DNA of 64,000 nt from Magnetospirillum sp. (GCA_024707145.1 JANQAI010000008.1:660137-724136), one strand, 5' to 3'; counted from the first letter of the stretch, positions 43,888-53,898 are shown. Translations and numbers: made by a program. The notes: generated by a model not told the origin, from the letters alone.

Positions 43888-44457
43888 TTAGTTTGCCGAC
43901 ACCCACTGGCCATCCGACCGGCGGCACATTGTGCCGGAAGTATGGTCCAGACGGCCGGCCAAGCTGAGACTGGCGCGCCAATCGCGGCAGTGGACCTCCC
44001 CCACCATATATGTGCGCTCAGCGGCTATCCGAAAGAGTTCGCCCGCCTCGCCCACCCAGGCGATGGAGCGGCTGTCGGGCAGGGCCTCCAGCGCGCCCCA
44101 CACGCATTCGCGGTCGGTGGCGTCCATCGCCCGGCCGACCGCGCCGGGCAAGGCCACGGCACGAGCAGAAGCGCCCTCCAGCAGGGCACGGTCGCAGGTG
44201 CCGCGGTTGAAACCGAAGGGCAGCCCGCGGGCGACGGGAATGGCCGCCGCCCCCTCGGCCGCCGCCACCGCCGCCCCCACGGGCGGGGGCGGCAAGGCGT
44301 AGACGACATCGCCGCCATCCCCGTCGGAGCGGTGGAAACGCTCGCGCACCGGCCAGGCGCCGCTCCACGACGGCGGGTCGGCCGCCAGTGGTCCGGCGGG
44401 CAGCGACAACAGGATCATCAGGCAGGCGGTGGACAGGCGGGAGGAGAAGGCGGCCAT
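43888..44457 (-). CDS. Exported protein of unknown function
   Basis: Not recognised. The signal peptide (MAAFSSRLSTACLMILLSLPAGPLAA) leaves about 163 residues with four cysteines (GTCDRA, ECVWGA, HCRDW, MCRRSDG), so disulphides are likely, and the end GTMCRRSDGQWVSAN. It is transcribed in the same direction as the two-component genes and ends 63 bases before the regulator start. No membrane segment in the mature part. Confidence 0.65.
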   Translation of the reverse strand: MAAFSSRLSTACLMILLSLPAGPLAADPPSWSGAWPVRERFHRSDGDGGDVVYALPPPPVGAAVAAAEGAAAIPVARGLPFGFNRGTCDRALLEGASARAVALPGAVGRAMDATDRECVWGALEALPDSRSIAWVGEAGELFRIAAERTYMVGEVHCRDWRASLSLAGRLDHTSGTMCRRSDGQWVSAN

Positions 44458-44484
44458 GGCGGCACCTTTGGGGTAAGGCAGGAA

Positions 44485-44718
44485 TTATTTCGATTTGGAG
44501 GATGAACCACCGGTCAGAGCACCCACGGCGGCACCGCCGGCACCACCGATCAGCGCGCCGGTCACCAGCGAACCGCCGACCAGGGCACCCACCGCAGCAC
44601 CGCCGGCGGCACCGATGGCGCCGCCCGACAGGGCACGCTGCTGCTGGTTCGTCATGTGGTCGCAGCCGGCAACGAGGACGCAAATGGCAATGGCGGTGAC
44701 AATGGAAGCGTTACGCAT
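44485..44718 (-). CDS. Glycine-zipper lipoprotein
   Basis: A 77-residue lipoprotein: signal IVTAIAICVLVAGC with lipobox Cys19, then a run of glycine-zipper repeats (GGAIGAAGGAAVGALVGG, ALIGGAGGAAVGALTGG) that probably insert in a membrane. Similar to small outer-membrane YMGG-like/OsmB-like proteins induced by stress. AAGGA lies upstream of the ATG. It is 27 bases from the next exported protein gene on the same strand. Confidence 0.85.
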   Translation of the reverse strand: MRNASIVTAIAICVLVAGCDHMTNQQQRALSGGAIGAAGGAAVGALVGGSLVTGALIGGAGGAAVGALTGGSSSKSK

Positions 44719-44944
44719 GGCTACTTAAGTCCTTCTTAACACCATTATGTAGCCTTATTGAAAAACACTTGTGCAGCGTTGGCAATTACATCATGGTCAT
44801 ATCCCACAGCTTGTCACCGCAAGACATTATTTTGCCACCATTTGACACAACAATGTCACAGCTGGCCGTCCGGTTGATTGTTTCAGACGGATGGTGTCCG
44901 GCATTCTTCCGATGAAACGGCTAAACCAGATGCAGTCCGTCGCC

Positions 44945-45474
44945 ATGATCAAGCTCCGCCTGAAGCCTTTCGCCCTGCCGTCGCTGATGGTGCTGGCGCT
45001 GTCCCTGTCTGCCTGCGCCGGGCTGGAGGATACTCCCCGCCGGCCAAGCCGGCCCCGGCGATTCCGGCCAGCGGCCCTTCGATTCAGGTCCCACCGCCCC
45101 GCCCTTCGGCCAAAGCGCCGCAGGAGCTGAAGGCCCTGCGACCGCCACCCCGTCCGGCACCCGAGCGCGAAGCGGCGGCAACCGTGGCGCCTGCGGGCGC
45201 CCCCAAGCTGGTGGGCCTGTCCGAGGACGAGACCGTGGGCCTGTTGGGCCGCCCGGCCGAGGAGAGCGCGGCGCCGCCCGGCAAGATCTGGGTCTACAAG
45301 GCCACCGGCTGCGAGCTGTCGGTGCATCTGTTCCCAGACATGGACAAGGGCGGCTTCTATGCCCTGGATTATTCCGCCGCCGACGGCGGCCGGGACCAGT
45401 GCCTGGGCAAGGTGGCGGGCGAGGCGCGCAAGCGCGGCGGCGCCCTGGTGGAGGCCGCCCCGCGGCCGAGCTGA
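44945..45474 (+). CDS. Proline-rich lipoprotein of unknown function, frame broken once
   Basis: Restored length 176 residues. A signal peptide with lipobox LSLSAC starts the protein; then a Pro/Ala-rich linker (about 25-90), then a compact C-terminal domain with LVGLSEDETVGLLGRPAEE and WVYKATGCELSVHLFPDMDKGGFYALDY. The frame breaks at about 45035-45039 where four Cs should be five; adding one joins LEDTP to PPAKPAP. The C-terminal domain recalls small SmpA/BamE-like outer-membrane lipoproteins, but this is weak. The start is uncertain; ATG 44912 is also possible. AT-rich region upstream. Confidence 0.68.
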
Positions 45475-45545
45475 CACCACCGCGCCCCCTTGTGCCAAAA
45501 GCCGGCGTGGCCGATGATCCGGTGGCAACCATCGGAGGAAGGGCC

Positions 45546-46073
45546 ATGCTGAAACGCCTGCTGTCGGCCGGAGCGGCGGCCCTGGCCGCCCTGGGGGCCG
45601 CCTGCGAGGACGGTCCCGCCACCCTGGCCGGCACGTGGCGGAGCCCGGCGGCGTGGAGCTCCATGATCTACGCCACCAGCGCCGGCCCCATGCTGGTCGA
45701 GGTGCACGGCGATCCTTTCGGCCTGGACGCCGCCGGCTTCCGTGCCGCCGTCGCCCAGGCCATGACCAACCAGATCATCGGGCGGCCGACCGCCTTCACC
45801 GCCGATCCGCAGCAGGCGCCCCAGCCCCGCTTCCGGGTGGCGCTGGCCTTCGACCCGCCGGCCGACGCCGATGCCCGCCAGTTGTGTCAGGGCCCCATCG
45901 CCACCGCTGCCGCCCGGCAGGAGCGCGTGACCGTGCTGGGCGCCTTCTGCGACGGCGCCACCCTACTGGCCTCGGTGCGCGGCTGGGTGGCCAAGGTCGA
46001 GGGACCTGACGACCGCCGCTTCCTCCAGCTCATCGGCCAGCTCACCCGCGAGCTTTTCGGCAATCCGCCGTAA
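45546..46073 (+). CDS. Exported protein of unknown function, 175 residues
   Basis: Not recognised. ATG 45546 follows GGAGGA. A short signal (MLKRLLSAGAAALAALGAAC) ends at a cysteine, so it may be a lipoprotein, although the lipobox is weak (GAAC). The rest is a single globular domain: TLAGTWRSPAAWSSMIYATS, QAMTNQIIGRPTAFT, RFRVALAFDPP and FLQLIGQLTRELFGNPP. About 70 bases downstream of the preceding lipoprotein gene on the same strand, so they may be co-transcribed. Confidence 0.65.
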   Translation: MLKRLLSAGAAALAALGAACEDGPATLAGTWRSPAAWSSMIYATSAGPMLVEVHGDPFGLDAAGFRAAVAQAMTNQIIGRPTAFTADPQQAPQPRFRVALAFDPPADADARQLCQGPIATAAARQERVTVLGAFCDGATLLASVRGWVAKVEGPDDRRFLQLIGQLTRELFGNPP

Positions 46074-46085
46074 CCCGATGGCGGG

Positions 46086-47369
46086 CTATGCGCCGCCCGC
46101 CGGCACGGCGCCAAGGTGATCCTCGCACAACGCGGCGATAGCGTCCTTGGCGGCCAGGTAGGCGGGGCGGGTATGCCGGGTGATCTGTTCGGCGACGGCG
46201 GCGAAATCGCCGCGCCGGGCGTGCTCCTCGGCGAGGGCGCGTTGGTGCCGGTAGGTGGCGAGGGCCTCGCGGAAGCGATGGGCCGAAGCGGTGGCGGCGG
46301 CCGCCGCCGCATGGTCTCGCCACAGGGCCTCGATTTGCGCATCGAGCTGACCAAGCCGACCGATGCAGGGCTCCGCTTCGGCGACCGTGCGGGCGTTCAT
46401 CATCAGGATGTTGTTCAGCCGCATTTCCTCGATGGCTTCCTGGATGCCGCGCAGCGGCGGCTTGGCGGGGACAAGGGCGTCGGCGCCGTGCTTGATGCGG
46501 CCGATGGTGTCGATGACGCCGCGCAGGGCGTTGTTGCACTGCTGCACGGTGCCCGTGCCGGCCCCCAGCGAGTGGTCGAGGCTCGCCAGTTCCGCCAGGA
46601 TCTGCGCCGACAGCTCGCCCTGGCTTTCGGTTTCGGCGCTGATCCGCTGGGTCGCGGCCATGGCCTCGGTAACCTTGTCCATGATGCCGCGAAAGGTTTC
46701 CGCCGCCCGGTTCGACAATTCGACGCTGTCCTGGGCCCGGGCCCGGGCGGCGTGCATGGCCTCGTCCAGCGAACGCGTGCTGGCGACGATGCGGTCGGTC
46801 ATGGCGCCGATCTCCAGGGTCGCCTCGCGGGTGCGCTTGGCCAATCCCCTCACCTCGTCGGCAACCACCGCGAAACCGCGCCCCAACTCGCCCGCCCGCG
46901 CCGCCTCGATGGCAGCGTTCATCGCCAGCAGATTGGTCTGGCTGGCGATCCGTTGGATGATGTGGACGATACCGACGATCTCCAGCGACGCTTCCGCCAC
47001 CTGGGCGAATTCCTGCGCCGCGCCTTCGATGGCGCGCGCAACGGCGCCGACCGTATCGGCGGCGTCGTCCACATAGCCCGCCCCCTGCCGCGACAGCGTC
47101 ATCGTCTCCGCCACCGTCGCCGTGCAGGTCGCCACCTGGCCGGCCGAGTCGTCCAGGCTTTGACTGAACCCCTGCGACGACCGCCGCACCCGTTCCATGA
47201 TGGCGGATTGCTCGGCGGTCGCCGCCATCACCTTGGTGAATTGCGACGCCAGGGTGGCGCTATCCACCACCAGGCTCAGGCAGGTGCCGTCGAGCGTCTG
47301 CAGCAGCCCCTCGGGCCCTGCGGCGGCCCCGAGGCCGGGGACAGGGGACGGGGAAGCGGGAATGGTCAT
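46086..47369 (-). CDS. Soluble methyl-accepting chemotaxis protein
   Basis: A 427-residue chemoreceptor without signal peptide or membrane helix. The N-terminal half is the MCP signalling domain with hairpin tip [45 protein letters not shown]. The C-terminal 150 residues are a helical bundle ([40 protein letters not shown]) that may sense an internal signal. Putting the sensory part after the signalling part is unusual but known. Signal unknown. Divergent from the YjfB gene, 319 bases away. Confidence 0.85.
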   Translation of the reverse strand: MTIPASPSPVPGLGAAAGPEGLLQTLDGTCLSLVVDSATLASQFTKVMAATAEQSAIMERVRRSSQGFSQSLDDSAGQVATCTATVAETMTLSRQGAGYVDDAADTVGAVARAIEGAAQEFAQVAEASLEIVGIVHIIQRIASQTNLLAMNAAIEAARAGELGRGFAVVADEVRGLAKRTREATLEIGAMTDRIVASTRSLDEAMHAARARAQDSVELSNRAAETFRGIMDKVTEAMAATQRISAETESQGELSAQILAELASLDHSLGAGTGTVQQCNNALRGVIDTIGRIKHGADALVPAKPPLRGIQEAIEEMRLNNILMMNARTVAEAEPCIGRLGQLDAQIEALWRDHAAAAAATASAHRFREALATYRHQRALAEEHARRGDFAAVAEQITRHTRPAYLAAKDAIAALCEDHLGAVPAGGA

Positions 47370-47688
47370 CGGCCCACCTTGGTCCTGACGGTTGAACGGT
47401 GCCTCGATGAGTGACGGTAGGGCGTCGGACCGCGATCGTCAAATAAATAGCGTTTTAGATACACATTATCGTTTTATCCGCCAAACGCCTGGCGAGGACG
47501 CAGTACCAGACGTTCCGCGCCAAGGCTCGCCGAGCGACGCCGGTGGCTATCGCCCGCCAGAGCAATTCCGGCTTCGACGGAATTGCGATAAGCCCGCGCG
47601 GCGCCTGAGCGGGGCCGGTACGGCCCAAGCGTGACTCGGCTGCCGGGTTTGTGGTATCATTGCCATGATCCGTCGAAGGGAGACGATC
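47370..47688. other. Divergent intergenic region with hairpin and direct repeat
   Basis: Separates the soluble chemoreceptor from yjfB. It holds an AT-rich stretch with a direct repeat CGTTTTA (47451-47457 and 47470-47476), and a perfect inverted repeat GCAATTCCG / CGGAATTGC (47562-47570, 47578-47586). One may be an operator or promoter element. No sigma-28 or sigma-54 promoter was recognised. Confidence 0.4.
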
Positions 47689-47895
47689 ATGGAGATCGCT
47701 GCTGCGGCCGAAATGGCCATGGCCGTAAACCGGGCAGAGTTCGTACAGAACCTGTCCATCCAGATGGCGAAGCAGACGCTGCAACAGGACGCGGCGGTGC
47801 TGCAGATCGTCGCTGCGGCCACCCAGCCGGCGGCTCAAGCATCGTCCCCGCCGCCAGTCAGCGGCCCCGGCCAGGTGCTCAACATCACCGTCTGA
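47689..47895 (+). CDS. YjfB-family putative motility protein
   Basis: A 68-residue protein of the YjfB type: MEIAAAAEMAMAVNRAEFVQNLSIQMAKQTLQQDAAVLQIVAAA, then a Ser/Pro-rich linker and GPGQVLNITV. Family members occur with flagellar and chemotaxis genes; function unproven. GGGAGA precedes the ATG. It is close to the soluble chemoreceptor, which fits. Confidence 0.72.
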   Translation: MEIAAAAEMAMAVNRAEFVQNLSIQMAKQTLQQDAAVLQIVAAATQPAAQASSPPPVSGPGQVLNITV

Positions 47896-48151
47896 GCCGG
47901 CCGAACGACGTGATCCTCCGACGGGCGCCCCATACGGGCGCCCGTTGCAGTTTGGGGCGGATGATTGGCGCCCCTATGGGTGGATGCGGCGCGCGGCTAT
48001 TCAGCCCCCCCCTTCTCATCTTGGGGAGGCCAGCCGACGAAAGATCCCCGCCGTGTCAGCATCGGTAACGCCCTGCCAGGATGAGATCCCTCGCTTTGCT
48101 CGGGATGACAATCTCCGGATTTTTCCGCTGCCGTGCCGCAGCAACGGGGCC
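47896..48151. repeat. Gap with fragments of intergenic repeats
   Basis: No gene seen between yjfB and the rplQ terminator. The stretch includes TGAGATCCCTCGCTTTGCTC and GGGATGACA (about 48080-48110), part of a widespread intergenic element, and a GGGGAGG-rich segment. A short homology ATTGGCGCCCCTATG occurs also at 26394, likely by chance. Confidence 0.4.
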
Positions 48152-48187
48152 AAAGAAAAAGGGCGCCTCCTTGCGGAGACGCCCTTT
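48152..48187 (-). terminator. Terminator of the alpha operon
   Basis: Stem AAAGGGCGCCTCC / GGAGACGCCCTTT with loop TTGC and one mismatch; on the minus strand it ends in TTTTTCTTT. It lies 24 bases after rplQ. Confidence 0.85.
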
Positions 48188-48210
48188 CGCAGACCCTGCG
48201 GCCGAGGAGA

Positions 48211-48630
48211 TTACTCCTCGTCCTCGTCCTTCTTCTCGGCGGTCGGGCCGGAATCCAGGCCCTTGGCGGCCGGGTCGCGGTCGACCAGCTCGATGAAGGC
48301 CATGGGGGCCGCGTCACCGTAGCGGAAGCCCGCCTTCAGCACGCGGGTGTAGCCGCCGTTGCGGTCCTTGTAGCGCTCGGCGATGACCGAGAACAGCTTG
48401 GCCACCACGGCGTCGTCGCGCAGGATGGCGAAGGCGCGGCGGCGGTCATGCAGGGTGCCGGACTTGCCCAGGGAGATGATCTTCTCAGCGATCGGACGCA
48501 GGTCCTTGGCCTTGGGCAGGGTGGTCTTGATCTGCTCGTGCTTGATCAGCGCATTGACCATGTTGGCGAACATCGCCTTGCGATGGGCGCTGGTGCGGTT
48601 CAGCTTGCGGCCGGACATTCCGTGACGCAT
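48211..48630 (-). CDS. rplQ: 50S ribosomal protein L17
   Basis: Full-length L17 (139 residues): [24 protein letters not shown] core binding 23S rRNA near the exit tunnel, plus an alphaproteobacterial acidic C-tail (AEKKDEDEE). Last gene of the alpha operon. A palindromic repeat separates it from rpoA. Confidence 0.97.
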   Translation of the reverse strand: MRHGMSGRKLNRTSAHRKAMFANMVNALIKHEQIKTTLPKAKDLRPIAEKIISLGKSGTLHDRRRAFAILRDDAVVAKLFSVIAERYKDRNGGYTRVLKAGFRYGDAAPMAFIELVDRDPAAKGLDSGPTAEKKDEDEE

Positions 48631-48747
48631 GGATCACTCCTCTGGCTTGGTCTCGCGGCGCGAGGACCGATTGAACTCCCCGAACGCCCCCTTGTGGAGT
48701 ACGTCAGGGTCGGGCCGTCATGGCCCTGGGGAAACGTTCTCTCTAAA

Positions 48748-48809
48748 CCGTCATCCCCGGGCTTGACCCGGGGATCCATGGATGGCCGGGTCAAGCCCGG
48801 CCATGACGG
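48748..48809. repeat. REP-like palindromic element
   Basis: Two adjacent inverted arms, CCGTCATCCCCGGGCTTGAC and GATGGCCGGGTCAAGCCCGG with CATGACGG, meeting at CCATGGATGG. The right arm is 29 bases identical to that at 9479-9508. It sits in the rpoA-rplQ gap and could modulate rplQ transcript stability. Confidence 0.75.
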
Positions 48810-48826
48810 CGTTCAGAAACCGAGGA

Positions 48827-49843
48827 TCAGTAAGGTTCCTCGAGCTTCTTGGCCAACTCCTCGATGTTCTCCGGCGGCCAGTTGGGGATCTCCATGCCGA
48901 GATGGAGGCCCATCTGCGACAGGACTTCCTTGATCTCGTTCAGAGACTTGCGGCCGAAGTTCGGGGTGCGCAGCATCTCGGCCTCGGTCTTCTGGACCAG
49001 GTCGCCGATGTAGATGATGTTGTCGTTCTTGAGGCAGTTGGCCGAACGGACCGACAGCTCGAGCTCGTCAACCTTGCGCAGCAGGTTCTTGTTGAACGGC
49101 AGCTCGTCCTTCTTCTCTTCCTCGACCACCTGGGTCGGTTCTTCGAAGTTGATGAACAGCTGCAGCTGGTCCTGCAGGATGCGGGCGGCCAAGGCCACCG
49201 CATCGTCCGGGGTGACGGCGCCGTTGGTCTCGACCACCATGGACAGCTTGTCGTAGTCGGTGACCTGGCCGACGCGGGTGTTCTCGACCTTGTAGGCGAC
49301 CTTCTTCACCGGCGAGAAGATGGCGTCGATCGGGATCAGGCCGATCGGCGAATCCTCGGGGCGGTTCTGCGACGCCGGGACATAGCCCTTGCCGGTCTCG
49401 ACGGTGAACTCCACATTGAGCTTGGCGCCCTCGTCCAGGGTGCACAGCACCAGGTCGGGGTCCATGATCTCAATGTCGTGTCCAGCCTCGATCATGCCGG
49501 CCTTGACCTCGCCGGGGCCGGTGGCGCGCAGGTGCATGCGCTTCGGCCCCTCGCCATGCATGCGCAGGCCGAGGTTCTTGACGTTGAGGATGATGTCGGT
49601 GACGTCCTCACGCACGCCGGGGATGGAGGAGAACTCGTGGAGCACGCCCTCGATCTGGATGGCGGTGACGGCGGCGCCCTGCAGCGACGACAGCAGCACG
49701 CGACGCAGGGAATTGCCCAGCGTCATGCCGAAGCCGCGTTCCAGCGGCTCGGCCACCACGGTAGCGGAACGGGACGGATCAGCCCCGGCCTCGACCTGAA
49801 GCTTCGAGGGCTTGATGAGTTCCTGCCAGTTTTTCTGAATCAC
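48827..49843 (-). CDS. rpoA: RNA polymerase alpha subunit
   Basis: 338 residues. The N-terminal domain dimerises and nucleates beta/beta' assembly ([20 protein letters not shown]). The C-terminal domain has the UP-element and activator surface with the conserved Arg-Ser-Ala-Asn-Cys-Leu-Lys stretch, helix-hairpin-helix [33 protein letters not shown]. Alpha operon gene, 105 bases after rpsK. rpsD is absent here, as in other alphaproteobacteria. Confidence 0.98.
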   Translation of the reverse strand: MIQKNWQELIKPSKLQVEAGADPSRSATVVAEPLERGFGMTLGNSLRRVLLSSLQGAAVTAIQIEGVLHEFSSIPGVREDVTDIILNVKNLGLRMHGEGPKRMHLRATGPGEVKAGMIEAGHDIEIMDPDLVLCTLDEGAKLNVEFTVETGKGYVPASQNRPEDSPIGLIPIDAIFSPVKKVAYKVENTRVGQVTDYDKLSMVVETNGAVTPDDAVALAARILQDQLQLFINFEEPTQVVEEEKKDELPFNKNLLRKVDELELSVRSANCLKNDNIIYIGDLVQKTEAEMLRTPNFGRKSLNEIKEVLSQMGLHLGMEIPNWPPENIEELAKKLEEPY

Positions 49844-49948
49844 GAGCGTGACCTCATGCTAGGAACGATACATGGTCCTTGAACGGCACGGCCGCCGACC
49901 TCCCGGCAACGGGAGGCGGCGGCAACGCCCCATATCGGACCTTTCCGA

Positions 49949-50344
49949 TCAGACGCGACGGCGCTTGCGCGGACGGCAGCCGTTGTGCGGGATCGGGGTG
50001 ACGTCGCGGATCGACGTGATGGCGAAGCCCACGGCCTGGAGGGCGCGCAGAGCGCTCTCACGGCCGGCGCCCGGACCCTTCACCTCGACCTCGAGGGTGC
50101 GCATGCCATGCTCCATCGCCTTGCGGCCGGCGTCTTCCGCAGCCACCTGGGCGGCGTAGGGGGTCGACTTGCGCGACCCCTTGAAGCCCTGCATGCCCGA
50201 GGACGACCACGAGATGGTGTTGCCCTGGGCATCGGTGATGGTGATCATGGTGTTGTTGAACGTGGCGTTCACATGCGCCACGCCCGAGGTGATGTTCTTG
50301 CGCTCGCGGCGGCGAGGGCGCGCGGCAGCAGCAGGCTTAGCCAT
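49949..50344 (-). CDS. rpsK: 30S ribosomal protein S11
   Basis: 131 residues; basic N-tail, [25 protein letters not shown] and the C-terminal [18 protein letters not shown]. Binds the platform of the small subunit. Twelve bases after rpsM. Confidence 0.97.
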   Translation of the reverse strand: MAKPAAAARPRRRERKNITSGVAHVNATFNNTMITITDAQGNTISWSSSGMQGFKGSRKSTPYAAQVAAEDAGRKAMEHGMRTLEVEVKGPGAGRESALRALQAVGFAITSIRDVTPIPHNGCRPRKRRRV

Positions 50345-50356
50345 CTGAGGTGATCC

Positions 50357-50734
50357 TTACTTCGTCGCTTTCTTCTTACCGGCGATCGGCTTGGCCGGGC
50401 CCTTGCGGGTGCGCGCGTTGGTGTGCGTGCGCTGGCCGCGAACCGGCAAGCCGCGGCGATGACGCAGACCGCGATAGCAGCCCAGGTCCATCAACCGCTT
50501 GATGTTCATGGCGACCTGACGGCGCAGATCACCCTCGACCTGATAGTCGCGGTCGATGAGCTCGCGGATCTTCAGGACCTCGTCGTCGGTCAGCTGGTTG
50601 ACCCGACGCTCGTCCGGAATGGCCAGCGCGGTGCAGATTTCAGCCGCCTTGGCACGACCGATGCCATGGATATAGGTCAGCGCGATAAGCACGCGCTTGT
50701 TGGTCGGAATATTGACGCCAGCGATACGGGCCAA
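50357..50734 (-). CDS. rpsM: 30S ribosomal protein S13
   Basis: 125 residues; [26 protein letters not shown], the helix-hairpin-helix region, and the C-terminal [15 protein letters not shown] tail reaching the P-site tRNA. First gene of the alpha cluster after adk; rpmJ, often placed just before rpsM in gammaproteobacteria, is not present. Confidence 0.97.
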   Translation of the reverse strand: MARIAGVNIPTNKRVLIALTYIHGIGRAKAAEICTALAIPDERRVNQLTDDEVLKIRELIDRDYQVEGDLRRQVAMNIKRLMDLGCYRGLRHRRGLPVRGQRTHTNARTRKGPAKPIAGKKKATK

Positions 50735-50894
50735 AGCTGGTTACTCCTTCAAACGATCAAAGGGAGGACTTTTGCTCCATCCCCCGCTTGTCCACCCGGC
50801 ATGGGCTCATCCCAGAGGCCGGAATTCAAACAACACCACATCGGGCCTCGCCCGACATGGGGGAAACCGAAGGTGCGCGATTATAGGGTGAATC

Positions 50895-50924
50895 GAGGAA
50901 GAGTCAACGTAAAGACTCTTCCTC
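50895..50924 (-). terminator. Hairpin after adk
   Basis: Perfect 11-bp stem GAGGAAGAGTC / GACTCTTCCTC with an eight-base loop, between adk and rpsM. No clear U-run follows on the minus strand, so it may be a processing or attenuation element. Confidence 0.6.
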
Positions 50925-50932
50925 GTCCGCCC

Positions 50933-51592
50933 TCAGCCCACCAGGGCGTCGCCGAGGATACTCTCGAGCGATTTGGTCACGTCCGCGATGTCCTGGGTGC
51001 CGTCCACCAGATGGTAGTTGCCCTTGCCCTGGTAATAGGGAATGAGCGGCGCCGTCTGGGCGTGATAGGCGGCCAGGCGCTTCTCCACGGTCTCGGCATT
51101 GTCGTCGGCGCGGCGGGTGAACTCGGTGCCGCCGCAGGCGTCGCAGATACCGTCCTTGGCCGGACGCTGGAACTTGTCATGGTAGCCGGCGCCGCACTTG
51201 GCGCAGGTGAAGCGGCCGGTGATGCGCTCGATGATCGGGGCGTCGGGGACGCGGATTTCGATGGCGAAATCGAGCTTCTTGCCCTTCTTCGCCATCATGG
51301 CATCCAGCGCCTCAGCCTGGGCCACGGTGCGGGGGAAACCGTCGAAAATGACGCCATTCTTGGTGTCGGGAGCGTCCAGGCGGTCGTCGATGATGGCGAT
51401 GACGATGTCGTCGGACACCAACTGGCCGGCGTCCATCACCGCCTTGGCCTTCTTGCCCACCTCGGAGCCCGAGGCGACGGCGGCGCGCAGCATGTCGCCG
51501 GTGGACAGCTGGATCAGGCCGTACTTGTCCATCAGACGCTTGGCCTGGGTACCCTTGCCGCCGCCCGGCGGCCCCAACAGAACCAGATTCAT
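50933..51592 (-). CDS. adk: Adenylate kinase
   Basis: Converts ATP + AMP to 2 ADP. 219 residues: P-loop GPPGGGKGTQ at 7-16, AMP-binding TGDMLRAAV, DGFPRT, and a long LID with four zinc-type cysteines (CAKC, CDAC). Start at 51592, with GGGGAG upstream. The frame also opens further upstream through secY, which is not coding. Placed after secY as in many alphaproteobacteria. Confidence 0.97.
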   Translation of the reverse strand: MNLVLLGPPGGGKGTQAKRLMDKYGLIQLSTGDMLRAAVASGSEVGKKAKAVMDAGQLVSDDIVIAIIDDRLDAPDTKNGVIFDGFPRTVAQAEALDAMMAKKGKKLDFAIEIRVPDAPIIERITGRFTCAKCGAGYHDKFQRPAKDGICDACGGTEFTRRADDNAETVEKRLAAYHAQTAPLIPYYQGKGNYHLVDGTQDIADVTKSLESILGDALVG

Positions 51593-51624
51593 CTTCTTGT
51601 TCTCCCCTTCGCCGGCACGGCCGA

Positions 51625-52971
51625 TCAGCCGCGGCGGCCTCTGAGCCGGGACTTCTTGATGAGTCCCTCGTATTGATGGGCCAGCAGGTGCGACTGGATC
51701 TGGGCCACGGTATCCATGGTCACCGTCACCACGATCAGCAAGCTGGTGCCGCCAAAGTAGAAGGGCACCGACCACTTGGCAATCAGCACTTCCGGCAGAA
51801 TGGACAGGCCGACCAGGTAGGCGGCACCCACGACGGTCAGGCGGGTCAGCACGTAATCGAGGTAGTCGGCGGTATTCTTGCCGGGGCGGATGCCGGGGAT
51901 GAAGCCGCCGTACTTCTTCAGGTTCTCGGCGGTGTCGGCCGGGTTGAAGACCACCGCCGTGTAGAAGAAGGCGAAGAAGATGATCAGGCCGGCGTAGAGC
52001 GCCAGGTACAGCGGATGGCCGCGGCCCATCAGCGCGGTGAAGGTGCCCAGCCATTCGGGGCCGCCCTGGGCGGCGAACTGGGCCACGGTCACCGGCATCA
52101 GCAGCAGGGAGCTGGCGAAGATCGGCGGGATGACGCCCGAGGTGTTGATCTTCAGCGGCAGATGCGACGACTCGCCGCCGTACATCTTGTTGCCCACCTG
52201 GCGCTTGGGATATTGCACGATCAGGCGGCGCTGGGCGCGTTCCATGAACACGATGAAGGCGATGGCGCCCACCGACAGCACCAGCAGCAGCATGATCACC
52301 AGCACCGGCAGGGCGCCGGTGCGGCCCAGCTCCAGGGTGGCGGCCAAGGCGTGCGGCAACTGCGCGACGATACCGGCGAAGATGATCAGCGAGGTGCCCT
52401 GGCCGATGCCGCGGGCGGTGATCTGCTCGCCCAGCCACATCAGGAACAGGGTGCCGCCGGTCAGCGTCACCACGGTGGTGAACTGGAACAGCACCGGGCT
52501 TTCCATCATCACCGCCGGGCCGGTGGAACCGCTCATGCCCAGCAGGCCGGCGGCGATGCCGTAGGACTGGAAGATGGCGATCAGCACCGTCAGGTAACGG
52601 GTGTACTGATTGATCTTCTTGCGGCCCGACTCGCCTTCCTTCTTGATCTGCTCCAGCGACGGCACCACGGTGGTCATCAGCTGCAGGATGATGGACGCCG
52701 AGATGTAGGGCATGATGTTGAGCGCGAAGATGGTCATGCGCTGCAACGCGCCGCCGGCCAGCATGTCGAACATGCCCAGCAGGCCGCCGCCGGACTGGCG
52801 GAACAGGTCGGCCATCACATGGGGATCGACGCCCGGGATCGGAATCCAGGTGCCCAGGCGGTAGACCACCAGGGCGGCGACAGTGAACCAAATCCGCTTC
52901 TTGAGGTCGGTCGCCTTGGCCAGGACGCCAAAGTTCAGGTTCGCGGCAAGCTGCTCGGCAGCAGAGGCCAT
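51625..52971 (-). CDS. secY: Protein translocase subunit SecY
   Basis: 448-residue pore of the Sec translocon with ten membrane helices. Motifs: VYRLGTWIPIPGVD near helix 1, plug region GGLLGMFDMLAGGALQRMTI, ARGIGQGTSLIIF and the C-terminal loop FGGTSLLIVVTVTMDT. Start at 52971 (MASAAEQLAANLNF), GGAG upstream; the longer frame start is unlikely. Spc operon, followed by adk. Confidence 0.97.
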   Translation of the reverse strand: MASAAEQLAANLNFGVLAKATDLKKRIWFTVAALVVYRLGTWIPIPGVDPHVMADLFRQSGGGLLGMFDMLAGGALQRMTIFALNIMPYISASIILQLMTTVVPSLEQIKKEGESGRKKINQYTRYLTVLIAIFQSYGIAAGLLGMSGSTGPAVMMESPVLFQFTTVVTLTGGTLFLMWLGEQITARGIGQGTSLIIFAGIVAQLPHALAATLELGRTGALPVLVIMLLLVLSVGAIAFIVFMERAQRRLIVQYPKRQVGNKMYGGESSHLPLKINTSGVIPPIFASSLLLMPVTVAQFAAQGGPEWLGTFTALMGRGHPLYLALYAGLIIFFAFFYTAVVFNPADTAENLKKYGGFIPGIRPGKNTADYLDYVLTRLTVVGAAYLVGLSILPEVLIAKWSVPFYFGGTSLLIVVTVTMDTVAQIQSHLLAHQYEGLIKKSRLRGRRG

Positions 52972-53157
52972 GCCCTTCTCCAAGAAAGAAAGTGCGTTGC
53001 GCTGGTATTCCGATTCCGGCGCCCCCGCCCCGCTCGCCGCGGGAAAGGCACCGTCACCGGAATGGGGACACCAGCTTTTAAAGCAATTACGGCGTGGCGC
53101 CAACCCATGACCGCAAGGTCAGGGGGCAGCGCCACGCACGCAATGGAAAGAACCGGA

Positions 53158-53640
53158 TCAGCCTTCGGCGGCGACGGCGGCTTCCGCCACCTTCACCGAA
53201 CCACCCAGCTTCTCGACGGCCTCGATGGCGGCCTTGGACGCACCGGCGACCTCGATGGTCACCTTGGTCTTCAGCTCGCCGCGCGCAAGGAGGCGAACCC
53301 CATCGCGCACGTTGCCAACCAGGCCGGCGGCCTTGAGGGCGGCGGCGTCGATGGTCTTGCCGGCATCGACCTTGCCCGCCTCGATGGCGGCCTGCAGTCG
53401 GCCCAGGTTGACCTCGACGAATTCCAGGGCGAACGGCTTGTTGAAGCCGCGCTTGGGCAGACGGCGGTAGATGGGCATCTGACCGCCTTCGAAACCGTGC
53501 AGCGCCACGCCGGTGCGCGAGCCCTGGCCCTTGACGCCACGGCCCGAGGTCTTGCCCTTGCCGGAACCGATACCACGACCGACGCGCTTCGCCTTGTAGC
53601 GGGCGCCGTCGTTGTCACGAAGATCGTTGAGCTTCGTCAT
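53158..53640 (-). CDS. rplO: 50S ribosomal protein L15
   Basis: 160 residues; [23 protein letters not shown] and [20 protein letters not shown], the extended basic N-arm, then a globular C-domain. Spc operon. Confidence 0.97.
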   Translation of the reverse strand: MTKLNDLRDNDGARYKAKRVGRGIGSGKGKTSGRGVKGQGSRTGVALHGFEGGQMPIYRRLPKRGFNKPFALEFVEVNLGRLQAAIEAGKVDAGKTIDAAALKAAGLVGNVRDGVRLLARGELKTKVTIEVAGASKAAIEAVEKLGGSVKVAEAAVAAEG

Positions 53641-53697
53641 CTTCTTCTTCCTCGTTGCCGGCCCCCGCCCTTCCCGGGGCGGGGGCCGGTCGGAGTA

Positions 53698-53883
53698 TTA
53701 CTCCTCGACCCGAACCAGGTGCTTGACCTTGCTGATCATGCCGCGCACGGCCGGAGTGTCCTCCAGGGTGCTGGTGCGGCGGATCTTGTTCAGGCCCAGG
53801 CCGATCAGGGTGGCGCGCTGGTCCTCAGGACGGCCGATGGGGCTCGCGACCTGAGTGACGGTGACGGTCTTCTTGTCAGCCAT
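53698..53883 (-). CDS. rpmD: 50S ribosomal protein L30
   Basis: 61 residues; [20 protein letters not shown] and [20 protein letters not shown] are typical. The ATG at 53883 has nine bases to GGAGG; the ATG at 53889 would be only three bases away. Spc operon. Confidence 0.95.
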   Translation of the reverse strand: MADKKTVTVTQVASPIGRPEDQRATLIGLGLNKIRRTSTLEDTPAVRGMISKVKHLVRVEE

Positions 53884-53898
53884 CGTCATGGTCCTCCG

